In this document: positions 55,247-63,113 of the stretch, piece after piece
Layout of the letters: each line of letters starts with the position of its first letter
Position numbering within the stretch: position 1 is the stretch's first letter
Assembly (NCBI RefSeq): GCF_900105585.1
Contig: NZ_FNRT01000002.1
Coordinates: 1,736,001 to 1,800,000 of the forward strand
Origin: Nocardioides exalbidus
Lineage (GTDB): Bacteria > Actinomycetota > Actinomycetes > Propionibacteriales > Nocardioidaceae
DNA length: 64,000 bases
Direction of reading: 5' to 3'
Program-made: the position numbers and the translations under genes
Notes under the pieces: generated by a model
What the model saw: only the letters and a program-made list of their open reading frames with translations
Told to the model about the DNA's origin: nothing
Database searches by the model: none

Positions 55247-56137
55247 TCAGGAGCCGGGGTCCGCCCGGCGGGCGAAGTACTGCTCGAGCTCGCGGAAGGA
55301 CTCCTCGTCGAGCGCGGCCTCGGGGTCGGCGACGATCCGGCGCTGGATGCCCTCGCGCGCGGCGTCGTAGAGCGGTGGGCTCATCGCCCACGGCAGGTTG
55401 GCGACGTACCAGGGACGGAAGACGCGGGCGCCCAGCGCCTGCAGGAGCACGGCGAGGAGTCCCGGTCGCCCCCGTCGCACCCAGAACCCGACGACGCGGC
55501 CGAGCACCGCGGCGATCCCGAAGGCCAGGGCCATCACGACCAGGGTCCCCGCGATCTCGTCGCTCGCGAAGTTGTCGGTGAGGGCCAGCATGCTGCCGTA
55601 GTAGACCGGGATCAGCACGTCGACCTGGTCGAGGAGGGGCCGGACCTGGTCGGCCACCACGGCGAGCTGGTTGATCGAGTCGAGGTCGGGCTTCGCGCTC
55701 CAGGCGTTGCCGATGTGGCCGATCGCCTTCCGCGCGTTGTCGATCGTGCCGCGGATCCCGTCGATCTGCAGCACCTCGCGGGCCTGGTCGACCTCCGAGT
55801 ACGTCGTCTCGATCGAGTCGAGCGTCGCCGAGCTCCGGGTGATCGTGCCCTCGAGCTCGGCCTGGGAGACCGTGTGCTCGTTGAGGTAGGTGACGGCGGA
55901 CTCGATCTCCTGCCGGTGGTCGACCAGGTACTGCGCCCGGTGGTACTTCTCCGACAGGTTGGGCACGGCGCGGACCGCGTCGCCCGCCTTGCCGCCGACC
56001 GTGTCGGTGTCGCTCAGCGCCACGCTCAGGGCGGCGCCGGCTCCGTAGGCCTTGATGCCGATCTCCAGCAGCGACCCGAGCAGGAGCCGTCCCGGCTCGA
56101 GTCGGCGACGCAGGGTCGTGACGTCGGGGCGGTCCAT
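55247..56137 (-). CDS. Membrane protein with long helical extracytoplasmic domain, unknown function
   Basis: A 296-residue protein. A weak hydrophobic segment lies at about 17-40. A long helical, charged, coiled-coil-prone region spans 55-170 (YLNEHTVSQAELEGTITR). One clear membrane segment lies at about 196-215, followed by a basic loop, an amphipathic stretch and a charged tail. No family recognised. ATG 56137. The VOC gene lies 52 bases upstream on the same strand. Confidence 0.65.
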   Translation of the reverse strand: MDRPDVTTLRRRLEPGRLLLGSLLEIGIKAYGAGAALSVALSDTDTVGGKAGDAVRAVPNLSEKYHRAQYLVDHRQEIESAVTYLNEHTVSQAELEGTITRSSATLDSIETTYSEVDQAREVLQIDGIRGTIDNARKAIGHIGNAWSAKPDLDSINQLAVVADQVRPLLDQVDVLIPVYYGSMLALTDNFASDEIAGTLVVMALAFGIAAVLGRVVGFWVRRGRPGLLAVLLQALGARVFRPWYVANLPWAMSPPLYDAAREGIQRRIVADPEAALDEESFRELEQYFARRADPGS

Positions 56138-56189
56138 GCGCCTAGGTTGTCAGGACGGCGGCCCGGATCCGGGACGCCGCGAGCGCGCG

Positions 56190-56594
56190 TCAGGCGCCCG
56201 GGCGCTCGCCGTCGCCGCCGGCGCCGGTCGACCAGGCCGGGAGCTGCTGGAGCGACCAGCGGTTGCCGTCGGGGTCGGCGAAGTGCACGAACCGTCCCCA
56301 CGCCAGGTCGACGACCTCGCTCACCTCGATGCCGCGGGCCACCAGGTCGGCGTGGGTGGCGTCGGCGTCCGCGACGACCATCTGCATGTTGTCGAGCGAG
56401 CCCGGCACCATCCCGGTCAGGCCTCGGCCGATCGCGATCGAGCAGGCGGACCCCGGTGGGGTGAGCTGCACGAAGCGGACCTCCTCGCTCACGGTCTGGT
56501 CGTGGTCGGCGACGAACCCCGCCCGCACGTAGAACTCCTTGGCCCGGTCGACGTCGGTCACGGGCACCATCACCAGCTCCAGCTTCATGTCCAT
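56190..56594 (-). CDS. VOC superfamily (glyoxalase/bleomycin-resistance fold) protein
   Basis: A 134-residue protein with the paired beta-alpha-beta-beta-beta modules of the vicinal oxygen chelate fold: LVMVPVTDVDRAKEFYVRAGF at the start and FVHFADPDGNRWSLQQ near the end. Likely metal ligands include a Glu or Gln in the second module. Substrates differ widely in this family, so no reaction is assigned. ATG 56594. Confidence 0.85.
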   Translation of the reverse strand: MDMKLELVMVPVTDVDRAKEFYVRAGFVADHDQTVSEEVRFVQLTPPGSACSIAIGRGLTGMVPGSLDNMQMVVADADATHADLVARGIEVSEVVDLAWGRFVHFADPDGNRWSLQQLPAWSTGAGGDGERPGA

Positions 56595-56664
56595 GCCTCG
56601 AGGCTAGGACGCCATCAGGTCAGTTCCTGTCCGCTCCGTCCCTGAATGCCGGGTGGGACGTGGC

Positions 56665-56715
56665 AGGTGTGTTATGTGTAGTAACTAGGTCGACAAAATA
56701 TAGAAAGGCGCAGTG
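56665..56715 (+). promoter_or_regulatory. AT-rich promoter region of the sulfonate locus
   Basis: This stretch is far more AT-rich than its surroundings. It holds GTTA-N7-TAAC (56671-56685), AT-rich boxes around AAAATATAG, and a ribosome-binding site GAAAGG (56703-56708) spaced for the ATG at 56716. Similar AT-rich sequence with TTATGT recurs before the transporter operon. Confidence 0.4.
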
Positions 56716-56746
56716 ATGGACTTCTCTCTGGTACATCCCCAACCAG
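56716..56746 (+). other. Frameshifted 5' end of the flavin monooxygenase gene
   Basis: The ATG at 56716, with a well-spaced ribosome-binding site, encodes MDFSLVHPQ and then leaves the frame of the gene. From 56729 the downstream frame reads WYIPNQVAPGHRLDD, the expected family N-terminus after a start such as MDFL. One extra base in the CTTCTCTCTGG stretch (56721-56731) explains both. It is either a true mutation, a translational frameshift or a sequencing error. Confidence 0.7.
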
Positions 56747-57778
56747 GTGGCCCCGGGCCACCGGCTCGACGACACGGTCGAGGGGCACAACAGCCTGGGC
56801 CGGCTGACCGACCTCGCCCGGCTCACCGAGGCCCACGGCTGGGGTGGCGCCCTGATCGGCACGGGGTGGAAGCGGCCCGACACGTTCACCGTGGCGACGG
56901 CGCTGGCGGCGGGGACGACGACGTTCAACCCGCTCATCGCGATCCGGCCGGGCTACTGGACGCCGGCGCACTTCGCCTCGTCCGCCGCCACGCTCGACCA
57001 GCTCAGCGGCGGGCGCGTGAAGGTCAACATCGTGAGCGGCCCGGACCACCAGCCGCAGTACGGCGACGACGAGGGCGACCAGGCGCAGCGGTACGCCCGG
57101 ACCCGGGAGTTCATGCGGCTCGTCCGGCGCTACTGGACCGAGGACGACATCACTTTCGCGGGCGAGCACTACGGGGCGGAGGCGGCGACGCTCGAGCACA
57201 AGCCGGTCGCTCGGCCCGGACGACCGCACCCGCAGCTCTACTTCGGCGGCGCGTCGGAGGCGGCGCAGCGCACCGCGGCGGCCGAGGCGGACGTGCAGCT
57301 GTTCTGGGGCGAGCCCCTCGACGGCGTCGCTGCCCGCATCGACCACCTGCGGCAGCTGAGCGCGGAGCTGGACCGCGACCTGCCGCCGCTCGAGTTCGGC
57401 CTGCGGATCACCACGCTCGTGCGCGACACGACCGACGAGGCATGGTCCGACGCCGAGGCGCGCGTCGCCGCGATGGCGGCCGGGCGCGACGAGTGGGCGG
57501 CCGATCCCGGTCGCCGCGTCGCCGTCGGCCAGCAGCGGTTGCTCGACCTCGCCGAGCAGGGCGACGTCCTCGACGACTGCCTCTACACCGCCCCCGGCCG
57601 GGTCGGCGGAGGAGGCGCCGGCACGACCTGGCTGGTCGGGTCGCCGGACGACGTGGCGAAGGCGCTGCTGCGCTACGCCGACCTCGGCGTCACCCACTTC
57701 GTGCTCAGCGACACGCCGTACGAGCAGGAGATCGTCCGGGTCGGCGACTCGCTGCTGCCCCTGCTCCGGTCCGCCTGA
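56747..57778 (+). CDS. LLM-class flavin-dependent monooxygenase, SsuD-like (5' frameshift)
   Basis: A 343-residue reading from GTG 56747; with the missing 5' codons it would be about 353 residues. It is a TIM-barrel FMNH2-dependent enzyme with segments typical of alkanesulfonate monooxygenases: RPLIAIRPGYW-like text at about 62-71, LDQLSGGRVKVNIVSG (83-98), and PQLYFGGASEAA near 163-174. The family oxidises organosulfonates or related compounds to release sulfite. GTG 56747 lacks a ribosome-binding site, so the natural start was probably ATG 56716 before a one-base shift. The adjacent Ssu transporter supports the sulfur role. Confidence 0.8.
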   Translation: MAPGHRLDDTVEGHNSLGRLTDLARLTEAHGWGGALIGTGWKRPDTFTVATALAAGTTTFNPLIAIRPGYWTPAHFASSAATLDQLSGGRVKVNIVSGPDHQPQYGDDEGDQAQRYARTREFMRLVRRYWTEDDITFAGEHYGAEAATLEHKPVARPGRPHPQLYFGGASEAAQRTAAAEADVQLFWGEPLDGVAARIDHLRQLSAELDRDLPPLEFGLRITTLVRDTTDEAWSDAEARVAAMAAGRDEWAADPGRRVAVGQQRLLDLAEQGDVLDDCLYTAPGRVGGGGAGTTWLVGSPDDVAKALLRYADLGVTHFVLSDTPYEQEIVRVGDSLLPLLRSA

Positions 57779-57843
57779 CGGCACCCGATCCGAGAACGCG
57801 TGCACGGGCGACAGGGAACTCCTGTCGTCCAATAGTGAGGTTT

Positions 57844-57859
57844 ATGTACTGACTTACAT
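57844..57859. promoter_or_regulatory. AT-rich palindrome ATGTA-N6-TACAT before the transporter operon
   Basis: Perfect 5-base arms at 57844-57848 and 57855-57859 lie in an AT-rich stretch 37 bases before ssuA. A small hairpin (57809-57827) sits upstream. It may be an operator for a sulfur or nutrient regulator. Confidence 0.35.
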
Positions 57860-57895
57860 TACTTTGGACGCTCGATCCCGAGAAGGAGAACCCCC

Positions 57896-58969
57896 ATGCC
57901 ACGACGAGGGCCCACCCGCCCCCTGTTCCGCGCCGCCCTGCTCACCACGGCAGGCTTGATGGTGGCGACCCTGTCCGCGTGCGGCAGCAGCGACGCCGGA
58001 CCGAAGCTCGAGCTGACCGCGGCGCTCCCGGACGCCGCCCCCGACGGGACCGTGCTCCGTGTGGGGGACCCCGCCACCCAGGTGGCGCTCGAGACCTCAG
58101 GCCTCATCGACGACCTCGACGTCGACGTCGAGTGGGCCAACATCACCGGCGGCCCCAAGACCCTCGAGGCCTTCCGGGCCGACGCGATCGACATCGGCTC
58201 GGTCGCCGACATCCCGCCGCTCTTCGCCCACTGGACCGGCACCGACGTCCGCATCGTCGCCGCGCGCGAGACGGTCGACCCGGCCGACCACCCGACCTAC
58301 GAGCTCGGCGTCGCGCCGGCCGTCGACGTGAAGTCGGTCGAGGACCTCGCGGGCAAGAAGATCGCCTACAGCCCCGGCCAGGCGCAGGGCGCGCTCGTGC
58401 TCAACGTGCTGCGCGAGGCCGGCCTGACCCAGGACGACGTCGAGCTCGTCGAGATGCAGAGCGTCGACGACGCCTTCTCCGTCGCGCTGGCCAGCAACCA
58501 GGTCGACGTCGCGCCGCTCGGCCAGACGCTGGTCAAGACCTACCTCGCGAAGTACGAGCAGGACGGCGCCACCACGATCCCGTCCGGCGTGCGCGACGAC
58601 GCGTGGACGCTCTACGCGCCGACCACCGTGCTCGAGGACGCCGACAAGGCGACGGCGATCAAGGAGTACGTCGGTCTCTGGGCCGAGGCGCAGCAGTGGA
58701 TCTCCGACCACCCCGACGAGTTCGCCCAGGCCTACTACGTCGACCACGAGGGGCTCTCGCCCGAGGACGCGGCCTACGTCGTCGACGCGCTCGGCCAGTT
58801 CACCGTGCCGACCGACTGGGACGACTTCATCGCCCGCCACCAGGTCACCGTGGACACGCTGGTGAAGGAGCAGGACCAGGAGCCGCTGGACGTCTCCACG
58901 CTCTACGACCGGCGCTTCGAGAAGGCCATCGCCGCCGCCGTCTCGGGCCAGGGGGAGGGATCGTCATGA
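57896..58969 (+). CDS. ssuA: Sulfonate/nitrate-type ABC transporter substrate-binding lipoprotein
   Basis: A 357-residue lipoprotein with lipobox LSAC (Cys29). The periplasmic-binding fold follows, with VGDPATQVALETSGLIDD near 55-72, DIGSVADIPPLFA near 100-112 and KIAYSPGQAQGALVLN near 155-170. Typical of SsuA/TauA-type proteins for sulfonates, though related nitrate or thiamine-precursor binders exist. AGAAGGAGAA precedes the ATG. The stop overlaps ssuC by four bases. Confidence 0.88.
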   Translation: MPRRGPTRPLFRAALLTTAGLMVATLSACGSSDAGPKLELTAALPDAAPDGTVLRVGDPATQVALETSGLIDDLDVDVEWANITGGPKTLEAFRADAIDIGSVADIPPLFAHWTGTDVRIVAARETVDPADHPTYELGVAPAVDVKSVEDLAGKKIAYSPGQAQGALVLNVLREAGLTQDDVELVEMQSVDDAFSVALASNQVDVAPLGQTLVKTYLAKYEQDGATTIPSGVRDDAWTLYAPTTVLEDADKATAIKEYVGLWAEAQQWISDHPDEFAQAYYVDHEGLSPEDAAYVVDALGQFTVPTDWDDFIARHQVTVDTLVKEQDQEPLDVSTLYDRRFEKAIAAAVSGQGEGSS

Positions 58970-59823
58970 CGACGCTCGCCGGCGACGTCACCACCCGGCC
59001 CCGATCCGCCGGGGCACCCCCCGGCGCCGAGGACGTCCGTCCCGTCCGCCGCCGGCTGGGCCCCGGCGCCCCGATCCGGTTCGGCGGGCTCATCGGCATC
59101 GCGCTGCTGCTCGCCGCGTGGGTCGTCGGCTCGGCCACCGGCCTGCTCGACCCGCGGACGCTCACCGAGCCCTGGACCGTCGTGGAGTCCGCCGGGACGC
59201 TCATCGAGAACGGCCGCCTCCAGGAGAGCCTGGTGACCTCAGGTGTCCGCGCCGCGCTCGGCCTCGGGCTCGGCGTCGCGGTCGGCACGGTCCTGGCGCT
59301 CGTCTCGGGGCTCTCCAGGATCGGCGAGTCGCTCATCGACGGGCCGATCCAGGTCAAGCGATCCATCCCGACGCTCGCCCTCATCCCGCTGCTCATCCTG
59401 TGGCTCGGCATCGGCGAGCCGATGAAGGTCATCACGATCGCGCTGGCCGTCTTCGTGCCGATCTACATCCACACGCACAACGGCCTGCGCTCCATCGAGG
59501 GCAGGTACGCCGAGCTGGCGGAGACCCTCGGCGTCACCCGCGCCGAGTTCGTCCGGCACGTGGTGCTCCCCGGCGCGATGCCCGGCTTCCTGCTGGGACT
59601 GCGCTTCGCGGTGACCTCGTCGCTGCTGGCGCTCGTCGTGGTCGAGGTCATCAACGCCACGAGCGGGATCGGCCACATGATCACGCTCGCGTCGAACTAC
59701 GGGCAGACCGACATCATCGTCGTCGGCCTGGTCGTCTACGCGCTGCTCGGCGTCACCGCCGACGCGGTCGTCCGGCTCATCGAGAGGAAGGCACTGTCAT
59801 GGCGTCGCACACTGGCGAGCTGA
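58966..59823 (+). CDS. ssuC: Sulfonate-type ABC transporter permease
   Basis: A 285-residue permease with about six membrane segments from residue 40. It has the conserved EAA loop (YAELAETLGVTRAEFVRHVVLPGAMPG, about 182-207), which contacts the ATPase. ATG 58966 overlaps the ssuA stop (ATGA) and GGGGGAGG lies before it. It overlaps ssuB by 25 bases. Confidence 0.9.
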   Translation: MTTLAGDVTTRPRSAGAPPGAEDVRPVRRRLGPGAPIRFGGLIGIALLLAAWVVGSATGLLDPRTLTEPWTVVESAGTLIENGRLQESLVTSGVRAALGLGLGVAVGTVLALVSGLSRIGESLIDGPIQVKRSIPTLALIPLLILWLGIGEPMKVITIALAVFVPIYIHTHNGLRSIEGRYAELAETLGVTRAEFVRHVVLPGAMPGFLLGLRFAVTSSLLALVVVEVINATSGIGHMITLASNYGQTDIIVVGLVVYALLGVTADAVVRLIERKALSWRRTLAS

Positions 59824-60578
59824 CCACCCAGCCCGACCCGGCGGTCCGGGTCGAGGCCCTGCACCGCAGCTTCAACGAGGCGGGCGGCGTGCTCAACGGC
59901 CTCGACCTCGAGATCGCGCCCGGCGAGTTCGTCGCGCTGCTCGGCCGCAGCGGCTCGGGCAAGAGCACCCTCCTCCGCGCGCTGGCCGGCCTCGACAGGG
60001 GGGTGGCCGGCCACGGGCGGATCGAGGTGCCCGACAAGGTCTCGGTCGTCTTCCAGGACTCGCGCCTGCTGCCGTGGAAGCGGCTGCTCGACAACGTGAC
60101 CCTCGGGCTGCGGGCGGGCGACGCGGCCGAGCGCGGGTCGCAGGCGCTCGAGGAGGTGGGCCTCGCCGGTCGGGAGAGGGCGTGGCCGCACGAGCTCTCC
60201 GGCGGTGAGCAGCAGCGCGCGTCGCTGGCCCGCTCGCTGGTCCGCGACCCCGAGCTCCTGCTCGCCGACGAGCCCTTCGGCGCCCTCGACGCGCTCACGC
60301 GGATCCGCATGCACACGCTGCTGCGCAAGCTCTGCGAGGTGCACCAGCCCGCAGTGCTGCTCGTGACCCACGACGTCGACGAGGCGATCGTGCTGGCCGA
60401 CCGCGTCATCGTCCTGGACGGCGGCGTCGTACGCCACGACGCGCGGATCGACCTCGGCACCCGGCGCTCGCAGGCCGACCCGGCCTTCGCCCGCCTGCGC
60501 GCCGAGCTGCTCCACGAGCTCGGCGTCGAGGACGACCACGACGCCGCGCCGCGCCGGGTCGCGAGGGCGGCCTCGTGA
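59799..60578 (+). CDS. ssuB: Sulfonate-type ABC transporter ATP-binding protein
   Basis: A 259-residue ABC ATPase with Walker A GRSGSGKS (49-56), signature LSGGEQQR (133-140), Walker B LLLADEP (153-159) and switch His in THDVDEA. It energises the SsuA/SsuC importer. ATG 59799 has GAGAGGAAGG upstream, and the 25-base overlap with the permease suggests coupled translation. Confidence 0.92.
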   Translation: MASHTGELTTQPDPAVRVEALHRSFNEAGGVLNGLDLEIAPGEFVALLGRSGSGKSTLLRALAGLDRGVAGHGRIEVPDKVSVVFQDSRLLPWKRLLDNVTLGLRAGDAAERGSQALEEVGLAGRERAWPHELSGGEQQRASLARSLVRDPELLLADEPFGALDALTRIRMHTLLRKLCEVHQPAVLLVTHDVDEAIVLADRVIVLDGGVVRHDARIDLGTRRSQADPAFARLRAELLHELGVEDDHDAAPRRVARAAS

Positions 60579-61927
60579 CCTCCGCTCCGCGCAAGAGCCT
60601 GCACCTGAACCTGTTCATCTACCCCGACGGCCACCACGAGGCGGCCTGGCGGCACCCGGACAGCGAGACCGACCGGATCCTCGACATCTCCTACTACCAG
60701 GAGCTCGCGCAGAAGGCGGAGGCCGCGAAGTTCGACGCCGTCTTCTTCGCCGACGGTCCGTCGCTGGCCGAGAACATCCGGTACGCCGCCCGCTTTCGCC
60801 TCGAGCCGATCACCGTGATGACGGCGATCGTCGCGGCGACCGAGCGGATCGGCGTGATCGGCACCGCGTCGACGACCTACACCGAGCCCTACAACCTGGC
60901 CCGGCAGCTCTCCGCCCTCGACCACCTCAGCAAGGGTCGCGCGGGCTGGAACATCGTCACCACCGGTGCCGCCAACGCCGCGCTGAACTTCGGCCTCGAC
61001 GCGCACCCGCTCCACCGCGACCGCTACGCCCGCGCCGAGGAGTACGTCGACGTCGTCACGAAGCTGTGGGACAGCTGGGAGGACGACGCCGTCGTCGCCG
61101 ACCGGCGCTCCGGGCTCTTCGCCGACACCGACAAGATCCACCGCGTCGACCACGAGGGCGAGTACTTCTCCGTCCGCGGGCCGCTCAACGCGCCCCGGTC
61201 GCCGCAGGGCAGGCCGGTCTACGTGCAGGCCGGGTCGTCGGAGGACGGTCGGGCGTTCGCCGCGCGCTGGGCCGAAGCCATCTTCACCGCGCACCAGACC
61301 CTCGGGTCGGCGCAGGAGTTCTACGCCGACATCAAGCAGCGGGCGCAGGCCGGGGGACGGGACCCGCGCGGGCTCAAGGTGCTGCCCGGCATCAGCCCGT
61401 TCATCGGGTCCACGGCGCAGGAGGCCGAGGACCTCCACCAGGAGCTCAACGACCTCACGCAGCCGGAGTACTCCCTCGCGCAGCTGCACCGGCTCACCGG
61501 CGTCGACCTCTCGTCGTACGACCTCGACGGGCCGTTCCCGCGCGAGGTGATCGACGCCGACGAGGAGCGCAGCGAGGGCAGCCGGTTCCAGCTCGTGCTC
61601 GACATCGTCGAGCGCGAGGACCCGACCCTGCGCCAGCTGTGCCACCGCCTCGCCGGCGCGCGCGGGCACCGCGTCGTCACCGGCACGCCCGACCAGGTCG
61701 CCGACACCATCCAGCAGTGGGCGGAGAACGGCGCGGCCGACGGCTTCAACGTGATGCCGCCGTGGCTCCCGGGCGGGATCGACGTCTTCATCGAGGAGGT
61801 CGTCCCGATCCTGCGACGGCGCGGGTTGTTCCGCGAGGAGTACACAGGAAGCACGCTGCGCGACCACCTCGGCCTCGCGCGCCCCGACAGCCAGTACGCC
61901 CCCCGATCCGCAAAGGAATCCGCATGA
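60575..61927 (+). CDS. LLM-class flavin monooxygenase, NtaA/SnaA/DszA family
   Basis: A 450-residue FMNH2-dependent enzyme of the nitrilotriacetate/pristinamycin/dibenzothiophene-sulfone group. Key segments are LHLNLFIYPDGHHEAAWRHP (9-28), FDAVFFADGP near 53-62, and GWNIVTTGAANAALNFG near 128-144. It is longer than SsuD and distinct from the first monooxygenase. Inside an Ssu transporter operon it may cleave C-S bonds of an imported organosulfur compound, which is inference. GTG 60575 overlaps ssuB (GTGA). Confidence 0.88.
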   Translation: MTSAPRKSLHLNLFIYPDGHHEAAWRHPDSETDRILDISYYQELAQKAEAAKFDAVFFADGPSLAENIRYAARFRLEPITVMTAIVAATERIGVIGTASTTYTEPYNLARQLSALDHLSKGRAGWNIVTTGAANAALNFGLDAHPLHRDRYARAEEYVDVVTKLWDSWEDDAVVADRRSGLFADTDKIHRVDHEGEYFSVRGPLNAPRSPQGRPVYVQAGSSEDGRAFAARWAEAIFTAHQTLGSAQEFYADIKQRAQAGGRDPRGLKVLPGISPFIGSTAQEAEDLHQELNDLTQPEYSLAQLHRLTGVDLSSYDLDGPFPREVIDADEERSEGSRFQLVLDIVEREDPTLRQLCHRLAGARGHRVVTGTPDQVADTIQQWAENGAADGFNVMPPWLPGGIDVFIEEVVPILRRRGLFREEYTGSTLRDHLGLARPDSQYAPRSAKESA

Positions 61928-62967
61928 GCTTCGAGCACTTCCGCCCCCTCGGCCGGACCGGCGTCCAGGTCAGCCCGCTGACCCTCGGCGCCATGATGTT
62001 CGGCGCGTGGGGCAACCCCGACCACGACGCGTCGATCACGATCATCCACCGCGCGCTCGACGCCGGCATCAACGTCATCGACACCGCCGACGTCTACGCC
62101 CGCGGCGAGTCCGAGGAGATCGTCGGCAAGGCGCTCAAGGCCCGCGGCGACCGCGACGACGTCTTCCTCGCCACCAAGTTCCACGGCTCCATGCACGACG
62201 AGGACCCCAACCAGCAGGGCAACTCGCGTCGCTGGATCGTCCGCGAGGTCGAGGCCTCGCTGCGCCGGCTCCAGGTCGACCACATCGACCTCTACCAGGT
62301 GCACCGCCCGCGTCCCGAGGTCGACATCGACGAGACGCTCGGCGCGCTCACCGACCTGGTCCGCCAGGGCAAGATCCGCTACCTCGGTACGTCGACGTTC
62401 CTGCCGTCGCAGGTCGTCGAGGCGCAGTGGGTGGCCGAGAAGCGCGGCCGCGAGCGCCCGGTGACCGAGCAGCCGCCGTACTCCATCCTCGCCCGCGAGG
62501 TGGAGCGCGACATCCTGCCGACGGCGCAGAAGTACGGCATCGGCGTGCTGCCGTGGAGCCCGCTCGCGGGCGGCTGGCTGTCCGGTCGCTACCGCCGTGG
62601 CGAGGAGCCCGCCGTGCGCTCGAGCCGGCAGGACCGCCAGCCGGCGCGGCACGACCCGAACAGCCCGGAGAACAAGGTCAAGCTCGAGGCGGTGCACCAG
62701 CTGCAGGAGCTCGCCGACGAGGCCGGCCTGTCGCTCATCCACCTCGCCATCGGCTTCGTGCTCGCCCACCCGGCGATCTCGTCGGCGATCATCGGCCCGC
62801 GCACCCTGGAGCAGCTCGAGTCGCAGCTCGGCGTGGAGAAGGTCGTGCTGAGCGCCGACCTGCTCGACCGGATCGACGAGATCGTCCCGCCCGGGACGAC
62901 CATCAACGAGGCCGACCGGGGTTACGCACCTCCGGCGCTGGTGGAGGCGGCGCTGCGGCGCCGCTGA
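61924..62967 (+). CDS. Aldo/keto reductase
   Basis: A 347-residue NADPH-dependent reductase with the catalytic tetrad Asp53, Tyr58, Lys85 and His127. The coenzyme-binding region SSAIIGPRTLEQLESQL lies near 285-301. It overlaps the monooxygenase by ATGA, so it is the last gene of this operon. It may reduce the aldehyde released when a sulfonate is cleaved; that is inference. A strong terminator follows. Confidence 0.9.
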   Translation: MSFEHFRPLGRTGVQVSPLTLGAMMFGAWGNPDHDASITIIHRALDAGINVIDTADVYARGESEEIVGKALKARGDRDDVFLATKFHGSMHDEDPNQQGNSRRWIVREVEASLRRLQVDHIDLYQVHRPRPEVDIDETLGALTDLVRQGKIRYLGTSTFLPSQVVEAQWVAEKRGRERPVTEQPPYSILAREVERDILPTAQKYGIGVLPWSPLAGGWLSGRYRRGEEPAVRSSRQDRQPARHDPNSPENKVKLEAVHQLQELADEAGLSLIHLAIGFVLAHPAISSAIIGPRTLEQLESQLGVEKVVLSADLLDRIDEIVPPGTTINEADRGYAPPALVEAALRRR

Positions 62968-62975
62968 TCCCAGCT

Positions 62976-63005
62976 GGGGTGGTCCAGTGACATCTGGACT
63001 ACCCC
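62976..63005 (+). terminator. Hairpin terminator of the sulfonate operon
   Basis: Twelve-base arms GGGGTGGTCCAG and CTGGACTACCCC pair fully with one G-U wobble and enclose a six-base loop, nine bases after the aldo/keto reductase stop. Confidence 0.75.
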
Positions 63006-63067
63006 GGCGGGTGGGGGAGGGCTGTGAGCCATCTCTCGTCGGGGAACATCGCGGGCCACGGGGTCGC

Positions 63068-63090
63068 TGAGGACGGTCGTACAGTCCTCA
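63068..63090. promoter_or_regulatory. Palindromic operator over the -10 of the Old Yellow Enzyme gene
   Basis: Perfect 7-base arms TGAGGAC (63068-63074) and GTCCTCA (63084-63090) are separated by nine bases. A -10-like TACAGT (63080-63085) lies inside it. This layout suits a TetR- or MarR-like repressor. Confidence 0.5.
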
Positions 63091-63113
63091 ACTTCTCTGG
63101 AGGCAGCATCCTC

